A stretch of DNA of 64,000 nt, taken from Bacteroidota bacterium. GTDB lineage: Bacteria > Bacteroidota > Bacteroidia > Chitinophagales > Chitinophagaceae. Below are positions 9,358 to 17,531 of this stretch, piece after piece. Numbering within the stretch: position 1 is the first letter of the stretch; each line of letters starts with the position of its first letter. A model generated the notes under the pieces. The model was not told the DNA's origin and did not search any database. It worked only from the letters and a program-made list of their open reading frames with translations. The stretch covers positions 30,483 through 94,482 of the forward strand of contig JAUZNZ010000019.1 of assembly GCA_030706735.1 (NCBI GenBank). Direction: 5' to 3'. Made by a program: the position numbers and the translations under genes.

Positions 9358-10377
9358 GTGTTGTACGACTGGCTTCAATATGCGCATTTTGGCTATCCGG
9401 GATTCTTCTGGCTGTTCGCGCTGTTGCCCCTGATGATCTGGTGGGAATGGAAGAAAAGCAGCCGGGCCCAGGGAACCTTGCTGATGTCTACGGTGAGCCC
9501 ATTCGTCGCCTCGCGTGCGGGCGGGCTGCGGTCCTGGAAGATCATGCTCAGGCATGCGCCATTTGTATTGCGCCTGATGGCTATCAGCGCGGTGATCGTC
9601 GGCCTGGCGAGGCCGCAGACCCGGAATGACGAACAGCTGGTCAATGGAGAGGGCATCGACATCGTGCTCTGCCTGGACATCAGCGGCAGCATGCTGGCGC
9701 AGGATTTTACGCCCAACCGGATGGAGGCGGCCAAGAATGTCGCTTCGGAGTTCATCGATAACCGGCCGACGGACCGGATCGGGATCGTCATCTTTTCAGG
9801 AGAGAGCTTCACCATGTGCCCGCTGACCACGGACCGGACCGTTCTCAAGACGCAGCTGACCAATGTACAGAGCGGCCTGCTGGAGGACGGCACGGCCATC
9901 GGCTCCGGCCTGGCCACGGGGGTTGACCGTCTGCGCTCCTCCCCTTCGAAGAGCAAGGTCATCATCCTGCTGACGGACGGAGAGAACAACGGCGGCCTGA
10001 TCGATCCCAATACCGCGCTGGAGATCGCCAAAGAGGAGAAGGTGAAGGTCTATACGATCGGGATGGGCACGGAGGGGTATGCGCCCGTGCCTTACCAGAC
10101 GGCGGGCGGCGTGGTCATGACGCGCGAGAAGGTAAACATCGACGAAAAGCTGCTGACGCAGATCGCCAAGGGGACGGGAGGACGCTATTATCGCGCAAAG
10201 GACAATGAAAGCCTGAAGAATATCTACCATGAGATCGATCAGCTCGAAAAATCGAAGATCGAGACCCAGGCGATCAGGCGCTATACCGAGCATTTCTTTC
10301 CCCTGGCCGCCGCCGCGGCGATGCTATTGTTGCTCGAGGTCCTGTTGCGCACGACCTTGTTCCGGAAATTTCCCTAA
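9358..10377 (+). CDS. VWA domain-containing protein, BatA-like (GTG start)
   Basis: MIDAS motif DISGSM, terminal TM helices; GTG at 9358 directly after the upstream stop. Confidence 0.88.
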   Translation: MLYDWLQYAHFGYPGFFWLFALLPLMIWWEWKKSSRAQGTLLMSTVSPFVASRAGGLRSWKIMLRHAPFVLRLMAISAVIVGLARPQTRNDEQLVNGEGIDIVLCLDISGSMLAQDFTPNRMEAAKNVASEFIDNRPTDRIGIVIFSGESFTMCPLTTDRTVLKTQLTNVQSGLLEDGTAIGSGLATGVDRLRSSPSKSKVIILLTDGENNGGLIDPNTALEIAKEEKVKVYTIGMGTEGYAPVPYQTAGGVVMTREKVNIDEKLLTQIAKGTGGRYYRAKDNESLKNIYHEIDQLEKSKIETQAIRRYTEHFFPLAAAAAMLLLLEVLLRTTLFRKFP

Positions 10378-10390
10378 ACCCATAGGTATC

Positions 10391-11347
10391 ATGACAGGAA
10401 CGATCTATAAATCGACGGGAAGCTGGTACGTGGTCCGAACGGCGGATGGCGGCCAATGGAATGCCCGCATCAAGGGCATTTTCAAGCTGGACGAGATCAC
10501 GTCGACCAATCCGCTTGCCGTGGGGGATGTCGTGGAACTGGAGCCGGGGGCCGAGGGCGGCGATGAAGCCACGGCCATGATCACAGCGATCCATGACCGA
10601 AAGAACTATATCAACCGGCAGTCGCCCTCTCACAAGATGCAGCATCATATCATTGCGGCGAATGTCGACCAAAGCCTGCTGATCGCCACGCTGAAGGAGC
10701 CGAGGACCTCCCAGGGCTTCATCGACCGGCACCTGGTGGCCTGTGAAGCCTATCATGTGCCGGCGATCGTTGTTTTCAATAAGGCAGATCTCTACAAGAG
10801 AAAGGAGGACGAAAAATTTTCGGCATGGAAGGAGATGTATGAGGCCATCGGGTACCGGATCATCCGGATGAGCGTGCAGACCGGGGAGGGCGTGGCGGAG
10901 CTCGAAGCCTTGCTACGCGGGAAGACCAGCCTGCTGAGCGGACACTCCGGCGTGGGAAAATCCTCCCTGCTCAATGCGATCCTGCCGGACCTGAAGCTAA
11001 AGACGCAGGGCGTCAGCGGGTGGAGCGGCAAGGGGATCCATACCACGACCTTTGCGGAGATGTATGATCTGCCGGGGGCCCCTTCGGTACCCGGTCATCC
11101 GGCCGGCCGCATCATCGATACGCCGGGCATGCGCGAGTTCGGGCTGGTGGATATTTCGAAGGCCGAGCTGTCCGGCTATTTTCCGGAGATGCGCGCCCTG
11201 GTGGGTCAGTGCCAGTTCAACAATTGCGTGCATAGGGAAGAGCCCGGCTGCGCCGTCAAGCAGGCCGTGCGCGAAGGGCGCATCCATGAGGACCGGTATA
11301 TCAGTTATTGCGGGATCCTCGATTCGATCGGGGAGAAAAATTATTGA
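10391..11347 (+). CDS. rsgA: ribosome small subunit-dependent GTPase A
   Basis: Circularly permuted GTPase motifs NKADL, GHSGVGKSSLLN, DTPGMREFGL; zinc motif CQFNNCVHREEPGC; ATG at 10391 preferred over track start. Confidence 0.93.
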   Translation: MTGTIYKSTGSWYVVRTADGGQWNARIKGIFKLDEITSTNPLAVGDVVELEPGAEGGDEATAMITAIHDRKNYINRQSPSHKMQHHIIAANVDQSLLIATLKEPRTSQGFIDRHLVACEAYHVPAIVVFNKADLYKRKEDEKFSAWKEMYEAIGYRIIRMSVQTGEGVAELEALLRGKTSLLSGHSGVGKSSLLNAILPDLKLKTQGVSGWSGKGIHTTTFAEMYDLPGAPSVPGHPAGRIIDTPGMREFGLVDISKAELSGYFPEMRALVGQCQFNNCVHREEPGCAVKQAVREGRIHEDRYISYCGILDSIGEKNY

Positions 11348-12468
11348 TCCTGCGGCCGGGGTTCGACACCCTCCTTTCTCTCGATCTCCATTTTGAGCGG
11401 CTCCGGCTCCTTTTCGTCCTGTTCGTCGCCAAGCAGCATGCCCCAGGGCTTCAGCGGTTCGACCCGGTCGAAGATGATCTTGGTGATGGCGATAACGGGC
11501 AGTGCCAGGAAGGCGCCGATGACCCCCCAGATCGTTTGTCCGACGATGACCCCCAGGATCGTGATCAGGGCATTGACGCGCACCTTTTTTCCCACGATCA
11601 TCGGTAACAGGACATTCGCATCCAAAAGATGGATCCCAAAGAGGACGGCCATGACCAGCAGGATCTTGGCGGCGCCCGCGGCGGCAAATGTGACGAGCAC
11701 GCTCAGGAAAAGGGCAATGAGGATACCGATATAGGGCACCAGGTTGAGCAGGCCGGCAAGTAAACCAAGAAGGATCGCATATTTGACGCCGATGATCCAG
11801 AGAGCCAGGCAACTCGCTGTGGATACGATGGCCATTTCCAATAAAAGGCCTATCACATATTGCCGGATCCGCGATTGCACCTTGGCAATGATATCGTATA
11901 CGGCAACGGAATTTTCCTCTTTGAAGACCGCGACGAGGAAGCGTATGATCAGCCTCCGGTAATACAGCAGGAAGAAGGTATCCACCATCATGAATACGAT
12001 GAAGAGCAGCACGGAGGAGACGGAGACGATCGTGGAACCGATGACCGAGGGGCCGGTATTGAGGATGCGGGAGGCCGCATTATCGACATAATCCTTTTGA
12101 TCTTCCAGGTTCACGTGGAATTTGTTCGAGATCCACTGCTGGAGCTCATTCACGGACGAGCCCAATTGCTGTTTGAAACTGGGCCAGTCCTTTGCCAGAA
12201 GGCTGACTTGTGACCCGATCAGGTAGAACAGGGCCGCCACGAAAAGGAGCAGGGCGAGCACCGAAAAGATGGAAGACAGGCTGCGCGGGAAACGCAATTC
12301 TTTTTCAAAGAAGCCGGCAAGGGGCAGGAGCAGGAAAGCAAACAAGAGAGAAAAGATCATGGGCGCCAGAATCTCCCTGCCGAGGATGGCGATATAAAAA
12401 ACCGCGAGCAGGCTGATGAGCACCATGGCCAGCTTGGTATAGAACGGGGGGATGGGTTTTGCGGCCAT
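11341..12468 (-). CDS. AI-2E family transporter
   Basis: Multi-TM; PYIGILIALFLSVLV and GVIGAFLALPVIAI motifs of the AI-2E/PerM family. Confidence 0.88.
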   Translation of the reverse strand: MAAKPIPPFYTKLAMVLISLLAVFYIAILGREILAPMIFSLLFAFLLLPLAGFFEKELRFPRSLSSIFSVLALLLFVAALFYLIGSQVSLLAKDWPSFKQQLGSSVNELQQWISNKFHVNLEDQKDYVDNAASRILNTGPSVIGSTIVSVSSVLLFIVFMMVDTFFLLYYRRLIIRFLVAVFKEENSVAVYDIIAKVQSRIRQYVIGLLLEMAIVSTASCLALWIIGVKYAILLGLLAGLLNLVPYIGILIALFLSVLVTFAAAGAAKILLVMAVLFGIHLLDANVLLPMIVGKKVRVNALITILGVIVGQTIWGVIGAFLALPVIAITKIIFDRVEPLKPWGMLLGDEQDEKEPEPLKMEIERKEGVEPRPQDQ

Positions 12469-12476
12469 ATTCGGAT

Positions 12477-12932
12477 TTAATTAAAGAATCGGGTGCCCTT
12501 CACTTTGGCGAGCGCCAGGAACAGAACAGACAATAGCAAAAAGGCGGCCAGCATGCCTGCGCTATGCATCAATACCCTGCCATAACCGAGTTGAGCCACG
12601 TCCATGAACGGGTAGGGATGCCAGAGCGATCGTAAGAGGGTATTGTAGATAATGCCTACCATGAGGATATATACCGCCGTCGCCGTCTGGCTACCCGGGC
12701 GGGCAAAGAACCTGCCCCCGGAAGATGCGGGTTTGATCCAGATGAGCGTAAAACAGAGGGCCGTCAGGATATTGGTCAGGATGGTGAAAAAGGTAAAGAA
12801 TCTGGCCAGGGCCTCCGCGGTGGAGGTCGTGCGGTTCCTAAGCATCAGGACTAACTGCAATAGCACCGCGAGCCAGGCCAGCAGCGCTCCGCAGGTCATT
12901 GTCATTCTTTTCTCGTCGAGCGTTATGGTCAT
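12477..12932 (-). CDS. Pr6Pr family membrane protein, apparently with internal in-frame deletion
   Basis: FFTFFTILTNILTALCFT, YNTLLRSLWHP and YPFMDVAQLGYGRVLMHS motifs directly juxtaposed. Confidence 0.6.
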   Translation of the reverse strand: MTITLDEKRMTMTCGALLAWLAVLLQLVLMLRNRTTSTAEALARFFTFFTILTNILTALCFTLIWIKPASSGGRFFARPGSQTATAVYILMVGIIYNTLLRSLWHPYPFMDVAQLGYGRVLMHSAGMLAAFLLLSVLFLALAKVKGTRFFN

Positions 12933-13023
12933 TGTTAAAATTTAGTCCTCCAATTTACCATTTTCCGCGCAACCTTCTTTTGGCACGTATTTCGTTTAGT
13001 GGCAGGGAAAGGGTTCATTACTT

Positions 13024-13485
13024 ATGAAGATCATGAAGAATAAGCGGATCAGGGCGCTCCTTACCCGCTTCGCATTATTTGCCGGGGTCATATATTTTGG
13101 GTTCATCTATCCCGATTCATTCTCCGATCACGAAAAGATCGTCCACTTCGGGGCGCATGTGGGCATGAGCTTCCTGATTGCCAGCTGCGTCTACTTCGTC
13201 TGTCATTTTCGCTTTGGGATCGGCAAGCGACATTCCTATCTTATCCTGATGGGTGCGATCCTGGCGGTGGGCGCCTGCTATAAATATTTCGAGATCGCGG
13301 CACAAGGTATCCTGCATGCCTACCCGCTGGGACAATTGCTGGTGCTGACGGGTTCCTATGCGTCGATGTCGCAGAACCTGGCGGGTGCACTGGCTGCGAT
13401 CCTCCTGATCCATTCCATTATCACGGCGGATGGACGGCTCACTGCCGATGGACGATTAGTCCCTTCTGCGATTGCCCGGACATAA
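13024..13485 (+). CDS. VanZ-like small membrane protein
   Basis: DKxxHFxAHxG-type motif (SDHEKIVHFGAHVGMSFL) and TM pattern. Confidence 0.5.
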   Translation: MKIMKNKRIRALLTRFALFAGVIYFGFIYPDSFSDHEKIVHFGAHVGMSFLIASCVYFVCHFRFGIGKRHSYLILMGAILAVGACYKYFEIAAQGILHAYPLGQLLVLTGSYASMSQNLAGALAAILLIHSIITADGRLTADGRLVPSAIART

Positions 13486-13516
13486 AAAAAACCCGTTCGA
13501 CGTTCAAGCGGGTTTA
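13484..13516. terminator. probable bidirectional rho-independent terminator
   Basis: AAACCCG...CGGGTTT hairpin between convergent genes, flanked by an A-tract on the left. Confidence 0.7.
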
Positions 13517-13543
13517 ACACAACATGGCAAGCGATCGCAGGTA

Positions 13544-13879
13544 CTAAGACATATAGCGCCTGGCGGTATTGATCAGCAACTTACTTTCCAGGAATTTGGC
13601 CACTTCCACGACAGCGTCGTTGTCCTTTCGGGGGGCTTCCCTGAACTTGCGGGGATAGATCGAGATGCCGGTGTAGATATTGTAATGCAAGGTGAGCACA
13701 TGCCCCTTGTAATGGAAATCCCACATCAGCGAATCGAAATCGTCTGTTTTTTGGGTGAATTTGATGTCAAGGTCGTCGGAGAGGATGTTGGCTACTTCAT
13801 AGAAGCGTTTCAGGCCACAGTCCTCGTCGATGACTGCTTCGGTGCACCCGAAATCGGTGCGCAAAGTGAGCGGGCTCAT
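13544..13879 (-). CDS. conserved hypothetical protein
   Basis: Complete ORF with plausible composition, followed by the terminator; no recognised family. Confidence 0.55.
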   Translation of the reverse strand: MSPLTLRTDFGCTEAVIDEDCGLKRFYEVANILSDDLDIKFTQKTDDFDSLMWDFHYKGHVLTLHYNIYTGISIYPRKFREAPRKDNDAVVEVAKFLESKLLINTARRYMS

Positions 13880-13918
13880 AGTGTAGGGATTTAGTTTTTA
13901 TAAAAGGGTACTGATTCA

Positions 13919-14107
13919 TTACGATTTGAATTTGGGTGCTTTCGGAAGCTTCTCTCCGCTGAGTATCCGCTCCGCGCCGACGTTCTTCCCGTCGCTTGGG
14001 CATCCGTATTTAGGTCCGAAAAGGTTGTGTATCAATCCGCAGGAAGGAAGGGCCGAAGCCAGTAGGGTCAGGGTAAGGAAAAACACTATCGTTTTGAGCG
14101 CCTTCAT
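13919..14107 (-). CDS. small 62-aa lipoprotein (YGCPSDGKNVGAERIL motif)
   Basis: Signal peptide with lipobox ALPSC; compact Gly/Cys C-terminal motif. Confidence 0.65.
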   Translation of the reverse strand: MKALKTIVFFLTLTLLASALPSCGLIHNLFGPKYGCPSDGKNVGAERILSGEKLPKAPKFKS

Positions 14108-14260
14108 TGGTTTAGCGGATATTAAAATAAACGTTAATAAACCTACAACTATTATCCTGCATTTGCAAGGGCCGTGCCCTGAATTAACGTAAGGGTAGTA
14201 AGGGAATTTTGTTTTTTGGTTAGTGGAAATGGGTACCGGGCCTGAGTTGCAGAACGTTAG

Positions 14261-14830
14261 CTAAGCCGTTGGGTCGACAGGCGGAGCCTGGGGAGGGGTC
14301 CGGGGGGCTGCATTGGCCTCCGCGAACCAGGCGGAATAATGGAGATAATTGTTGGCGATCCGGTCGATCTGGCCGGTTATGATATCCTGGGGGATATCCT
14401 TGATCTTCCGGGCCGGAATGCCTCCATAGATAGTGCCGCCTTCGATCCGGGTTCCCTCGAGGACAACGGCGCCGGCCGCAATGATGGAATTGCTGCCTAT
14501 CTCCGCATTGTCCATGATAATGGCGCCCATGCCGATCAGCACCCTGTCATGGATCGTGCAGCCATGCACGATGGCATTATGGCCAATGGAGACATTGTCC
14601 CCGATGACCGTTTTTGTTTTTTGATAGGTGCAATGGATGACCGCGCCGTCCTGAATATTTACCTTATTCCCGATGCGGATACTGTTGACATCTCCTCTCA
14701 CCACTGTATTGAACCAGATACTGCAGTCGTCGCCCATGATCACATCCCCTACCACCGTGGCATTGGGCGCAACGAAGCAATCTTTGCCAAACTTAGGCAG
14801 TACGCCTTCGACGGGGAGAATGGTGGCCAT
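14261..14830 (-). CDS. gamma carbonic anhydrase family protein (hexapeptide-repeat)
   Basis: FVAPNATVVGDVIMGDDCSIWFNTVVRGDV, IGHNAIVHGC, IGMGAIIMDNA; start at internal ATG. Confidence 0.93.
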   Translation of the reverse strand: MATILPVEGVLPKFGKDCFVAPNATVVGDVIMGDDCSIWFNTVVRGDVNSIRIGNKVNIQDGAVIHCTYQKTKTVIGDNVSIGHNAIVHGCTIHDRVLIGMGAIIMDNAEIGSNSIIAAGAVVLEGTRIEGGTIYGGIPARKIKDIPQDIITGQIDRIANNYLHYSAWFAEANAAPRTPPQAPPVDPTA

Positions 14831-14881
14831 GGAGGGACCTTTTGGTTTTAGCAAACCTACGTAAAAATATTCTTACGACAT

Positions 14882-16099
14882 TTGCCCGCAATGGATCCTG
14901 AACAACAGCAGCCCTCGGGCAAAGAATTACGGAGCCTTTTTCTCCGCCATCTGGCGCAGACCTCTCCCGAGCCGCTTGGCCTGGAGATTGTCAGGGCGGA
15001 AGGCGCATATCTCTACGATGCACAGGGAAAGGAATACCTGGACCTGATCGGCGGCATCAGCGTCTGCAATACCGGTCACCGGCATCCACGCGTCGTGGCG
15101 GCGATCAAGGAACAGGCGGATCGCTATCTGCACGTGCTGGTGTATGGAGAAATGATCCAGTCCCCGCAGGTGCGCTACGCGGCCCTGCTGGCTGCCAATC
15201 TGCCGCCGTCGCTGAACTCCGTGTATTTTACGAACTCCGGCGCGGAAGCCGTCGAGGGCGCGATGAAACTTGCCAAGCGCGTGACCGGCCGAACCGAGAT
15301 CGTCGCATTCAGGCGATCTTATCACGGTTCCACCCAGGGGGCGCTCAGCGTCATGGGTGATGAGTATTGGCGCAACGCCTACCGGCCGCTCCTGCCCGGC
15401 ATCTGGCATGAAGAGTTCAATAGCCCTGCCGCGTTGGAACGGATAACGGATCGGACGGCCTGCGTCATTGTCGAAGCCGTCCAGGGCGAGGCCGGCGTGC
15501 TGGTCCCCGAATCGGGATGGCTGCGCTCTCTCCGTTGTGCATGCGATGCGGCCGGCGCGCTATTGATCCTGGATGAGATCCAGACCGGATTCGGGCGCAC
15601 GGGCAGTCTTTGGGCGTTTACCGGAATCGGGATCGTCCCGGATATCCTCTTGTTGGGGAAGGCGTTGGGGGGCGGCATGCCGTTGGGCGCATTCATTGCC
15701 GGCAGAGAAACCATGCAAGCCTTGACGGAGGCGCCGGTGCTCGGGCACATAACGACCTTTGGCGGGCATCCGGTCTCTTGCGCCGCGGGGCTGGCTTCCC
15801 TGGAAGTTCTGCTGGAGGAGGGCCTGATCGGGCAGGTCGGTTACAAGTCGACGTTATTCCGGGAAGGGCTCAGGCATCCGGCCATCAAGGCCGTACGGCA
15901 TTGCGGACTGCTTATCGCCGTGGAATTGGAAAATGCAGGAGCGGCACGCCTCGTCATCGATCGTTGTATCCGGCGCGGATTGCTGACGGATTGGTTCCTT
16001 TTTGCGCCGCAATGTCTGCGCATCGCGCCGCCGCTCACTGTCGGGGAGGAGGAGATCCGCAAGGCCTGCGCCATTATAGCAGAGAGTCTGGCGGGATAG
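14882..16099 (+). CDS. aspartate aminotransferase family protein (class III PLP)
   Basis: TNSGAEAVEGAMKLAKRVTGR, LILDEIQTGFGRTG, PLP Lys LLGKALGGGMPLGA. Confidence 0.93.
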   Translation: MPAMDPEQQQPSGKELRSLFLRHLAQTSPEPLGLEIVRAEGAYLYDAQGKEYLDLIGGISVCNTGHRHPRVVAAIKEQADRYLHVLVYGEMIQSPQVRYAALLAANLPPSLNSVYFTNSGAEAVEGAMKLAKRVTGRTEIVAFRRSYHGSTQGALSVMGDEYWRNAYRPLLPGIWHEEFNSPAALERITDRTACVIVEAVQGEAGVLVPESGWLRSLRCACDAAGALLILDEIQTGFGRTGSLWAFTGIGIVPDILLLGKALGGGMPLGAFIAGRETMQALTEAPVLGHITTFGGHPVSCAAGLASLEVLLEEGLIGQVGYKSTLFREGLRHPAIKAVRHCGLLIAVELENAGAARLVIDRCIRRGLLTDWFLFAPQCLRIAPPLTVGEEEIRKACAIIAESLAG

Positions 16100-16109
16100 C
16101 CAGGCGGCC

Positions 16110-16715
16110 TTACCGCACGCGTTCCGGCGTAGGTCTTCCGATCTTCAGCGAATTGAGGACGGTATCGAAGCTGGGCTTGTACTTCACCATTTCCCCGCGG
16201 GCGGTGGCCATTGTAATATTGTAACAAATCCCATCCGCGATCATCGCGGTGAAAATGATCTCCATATGGGTCCCGCCTTTACTGGTGCTGCTATACTGGA
16301 GCCAACGCGCCGTCCGTCCGTCGATCTTCCGGGTCCCCGAACCGATCTCTTCATAATCAATGGACTTTCTTGCGCCCAAATGTACTCCGTTGAAATACGC
16401 ATCGAGTACGCCTTCGCTGATCTTCTCCGAAAAGATATTCATGTTCGGCGTGAAATGGGGATTGAGCGTTCGCGGGGCCTGTATGAATCGAAATTTGATG
16501 CCGTTGAGCGTCGTGTCATAGTTCCTCCAGCCGTTTGGCGCGAGCAGGGAAAAGGTCCCGGCGCCGGCATTGATACCCGGTAATTTGCTTAGATCCGTGG
16601 AGACGTCCGCGGAACCCTTTTTCTTGAACCGTCCTTTACAGGCCGGCAGGGAAACGGCCAGAAGGGCAGCGGCGATGAGCGTGGTCAGCGCGGCCGCGGG
16701 AGTGATCTTGATCAT
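16110..16715 (-). CDS. hypothetical lipoprotein
   Basis: Lipobox-like AVSLPACKG; ATG at 16715, 7 bp after the upstream XRE stop. Confidence 0.6.
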   Translation of the reverse strand: MIKITPAAALTTLIAAALLAVSLPACKGRFKKKGSADVSTDLSKLPGINAGAGTFSLLAPNGWRNYDTTLNGIKFRFIQAPRTLNPHFTPNMNIFSEKISEGVLDAYFNGVHLGARKSIDYEEIGSGTRKIDGRTARWLQYSSTSKGGTHMEIIFTAMIADGICYNITMATARGEMVKYKPSFDTVLNSLKIGRPTPERVR

Positions 16716-16722
16716 GATGTGA

Positions 16723-16962
16723 TCAAATGTAGTCAAAATCTCCTTTCAGGAGTTCCGAAGGATGTACCCCGAGACCGTGGGCCAGGCAGACGAGGGTGGA
16801 CAGGGATACATTTACCTTTCCCGCTTCGATCTTGCATATTTTGCTGTTGTCGATCCCGCTGACGGCCTCGAGATGACGAATGCTCAGGTCTTTTTCAGTG
16901 CGGACCGACCTGACGATCCTTCCGAATTCCCTGGTTATCGATCTCACTTTCGGACTGTTCAT
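16723..16962 (-). CDS. XRE family helix-turn-helix regulator
   Basis: 79 aa; RTEKDLSIRHLEAVSGIDNSKICKIEAGKVNVSLSTLVCLAHGLGV HTH. Confidence 0.88.
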   Translation of the reverse strand: MNSPKVRSITREFGRIVRSVRTEKDLSIRHLEAVSGIDNSKICKIEAGKVNVSLSTLVCLAHGLGVHPSELLKGDFDYI

Positions 16963-16968
16963 GACTGA

Positions 16969-16985
16969 TCTAATTTGAGATTAGA
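16969..16985. promoter_or_regulatory. candidate XRE operator, TCTAAT-N5-ATTAGA
   Basis: Perfect 6-5-6 inverted repeat starting 6 nt upstream of the XRE start codon. Confidence 0.45.
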
Positions 16986-17070
16986 CAGACAAGGTTCGTC
17001 AGTTCAAAGAGTGCGGATCAATAAGTCCACAAGATAGAAAAGTTCTTTTATTATGCAGAGCCTGTTTTTG

Positions 17071-17078
17071 TAAATTTG
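17071..17078 (+). promoter_or_regulatory. candidate -7 element TAAATTTG
   Basis: Matches TAnnTTTG about 75 bp upstream of the 17153 ORF; no clear -33 TTG. Confidence 0.3.
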
Positions 17079-17152
17079 GGTATCCTTCCCGGGGCATCGC
17101 GCCGAAAAAAATGGAGAAGCAAGTGTCCATTTTTAATCCTTAAAATTATTTT

Positions 17153-17437
17153 ATGCTTGGCCATAATCGGGGGCGAACCCTGTTGCCGGAACAAATCATG
17201 CGCCTGGATGAGGATCAACGTCAGGATCCGATGGGTGTGTTGGAATACTGCTTTGATAACTATCGGCTGGAGGAATGGAAGGATCTTCTGCGGGAGATGC
17301 TGGAGGTATGCCTGACGACCGACAATGTCGAATTTGCGGAGGCGGAACAGCGCGCCGGTCTGCTGCAACAGTGCAAGGAGCTGGAAGGCATGGTGGAGGC
17401 CGCCTGGCTGCTGCTCCGGCGGGAAAGAGAGAAATGA
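17153..17437 (+). CDS. conserved hypothetical acidic helical protein
   Basis: Complete 94-aa ORF with helical, charged composition. Confidence 0.5.
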   Translation: MLGHNRGRTLLPEQIMRLDEDQRQDPMGVLEYCFDNYRLEEWKDLLREMLEVCLTTDNVEFAEAEQRAGLLQQCKELEGMVEAAWLLLRREREK

Positions 17438-17531
17438 ATATATAAAATAGCTTGATCGCCAATAGGTTGCAAGGGCGGCCGGGCTTGCATTTCAGCGGAA
17501 AAGTGCGTATTTTGGCAGCAGACCCAATACC

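Noticed and set aside
14168-14180. AGGGC-CGT-GCCCT mini-hairpin as a terminator or sRNA
   Set aside because: Only 5-bp stem, no U-tract; chance occurrence likely.
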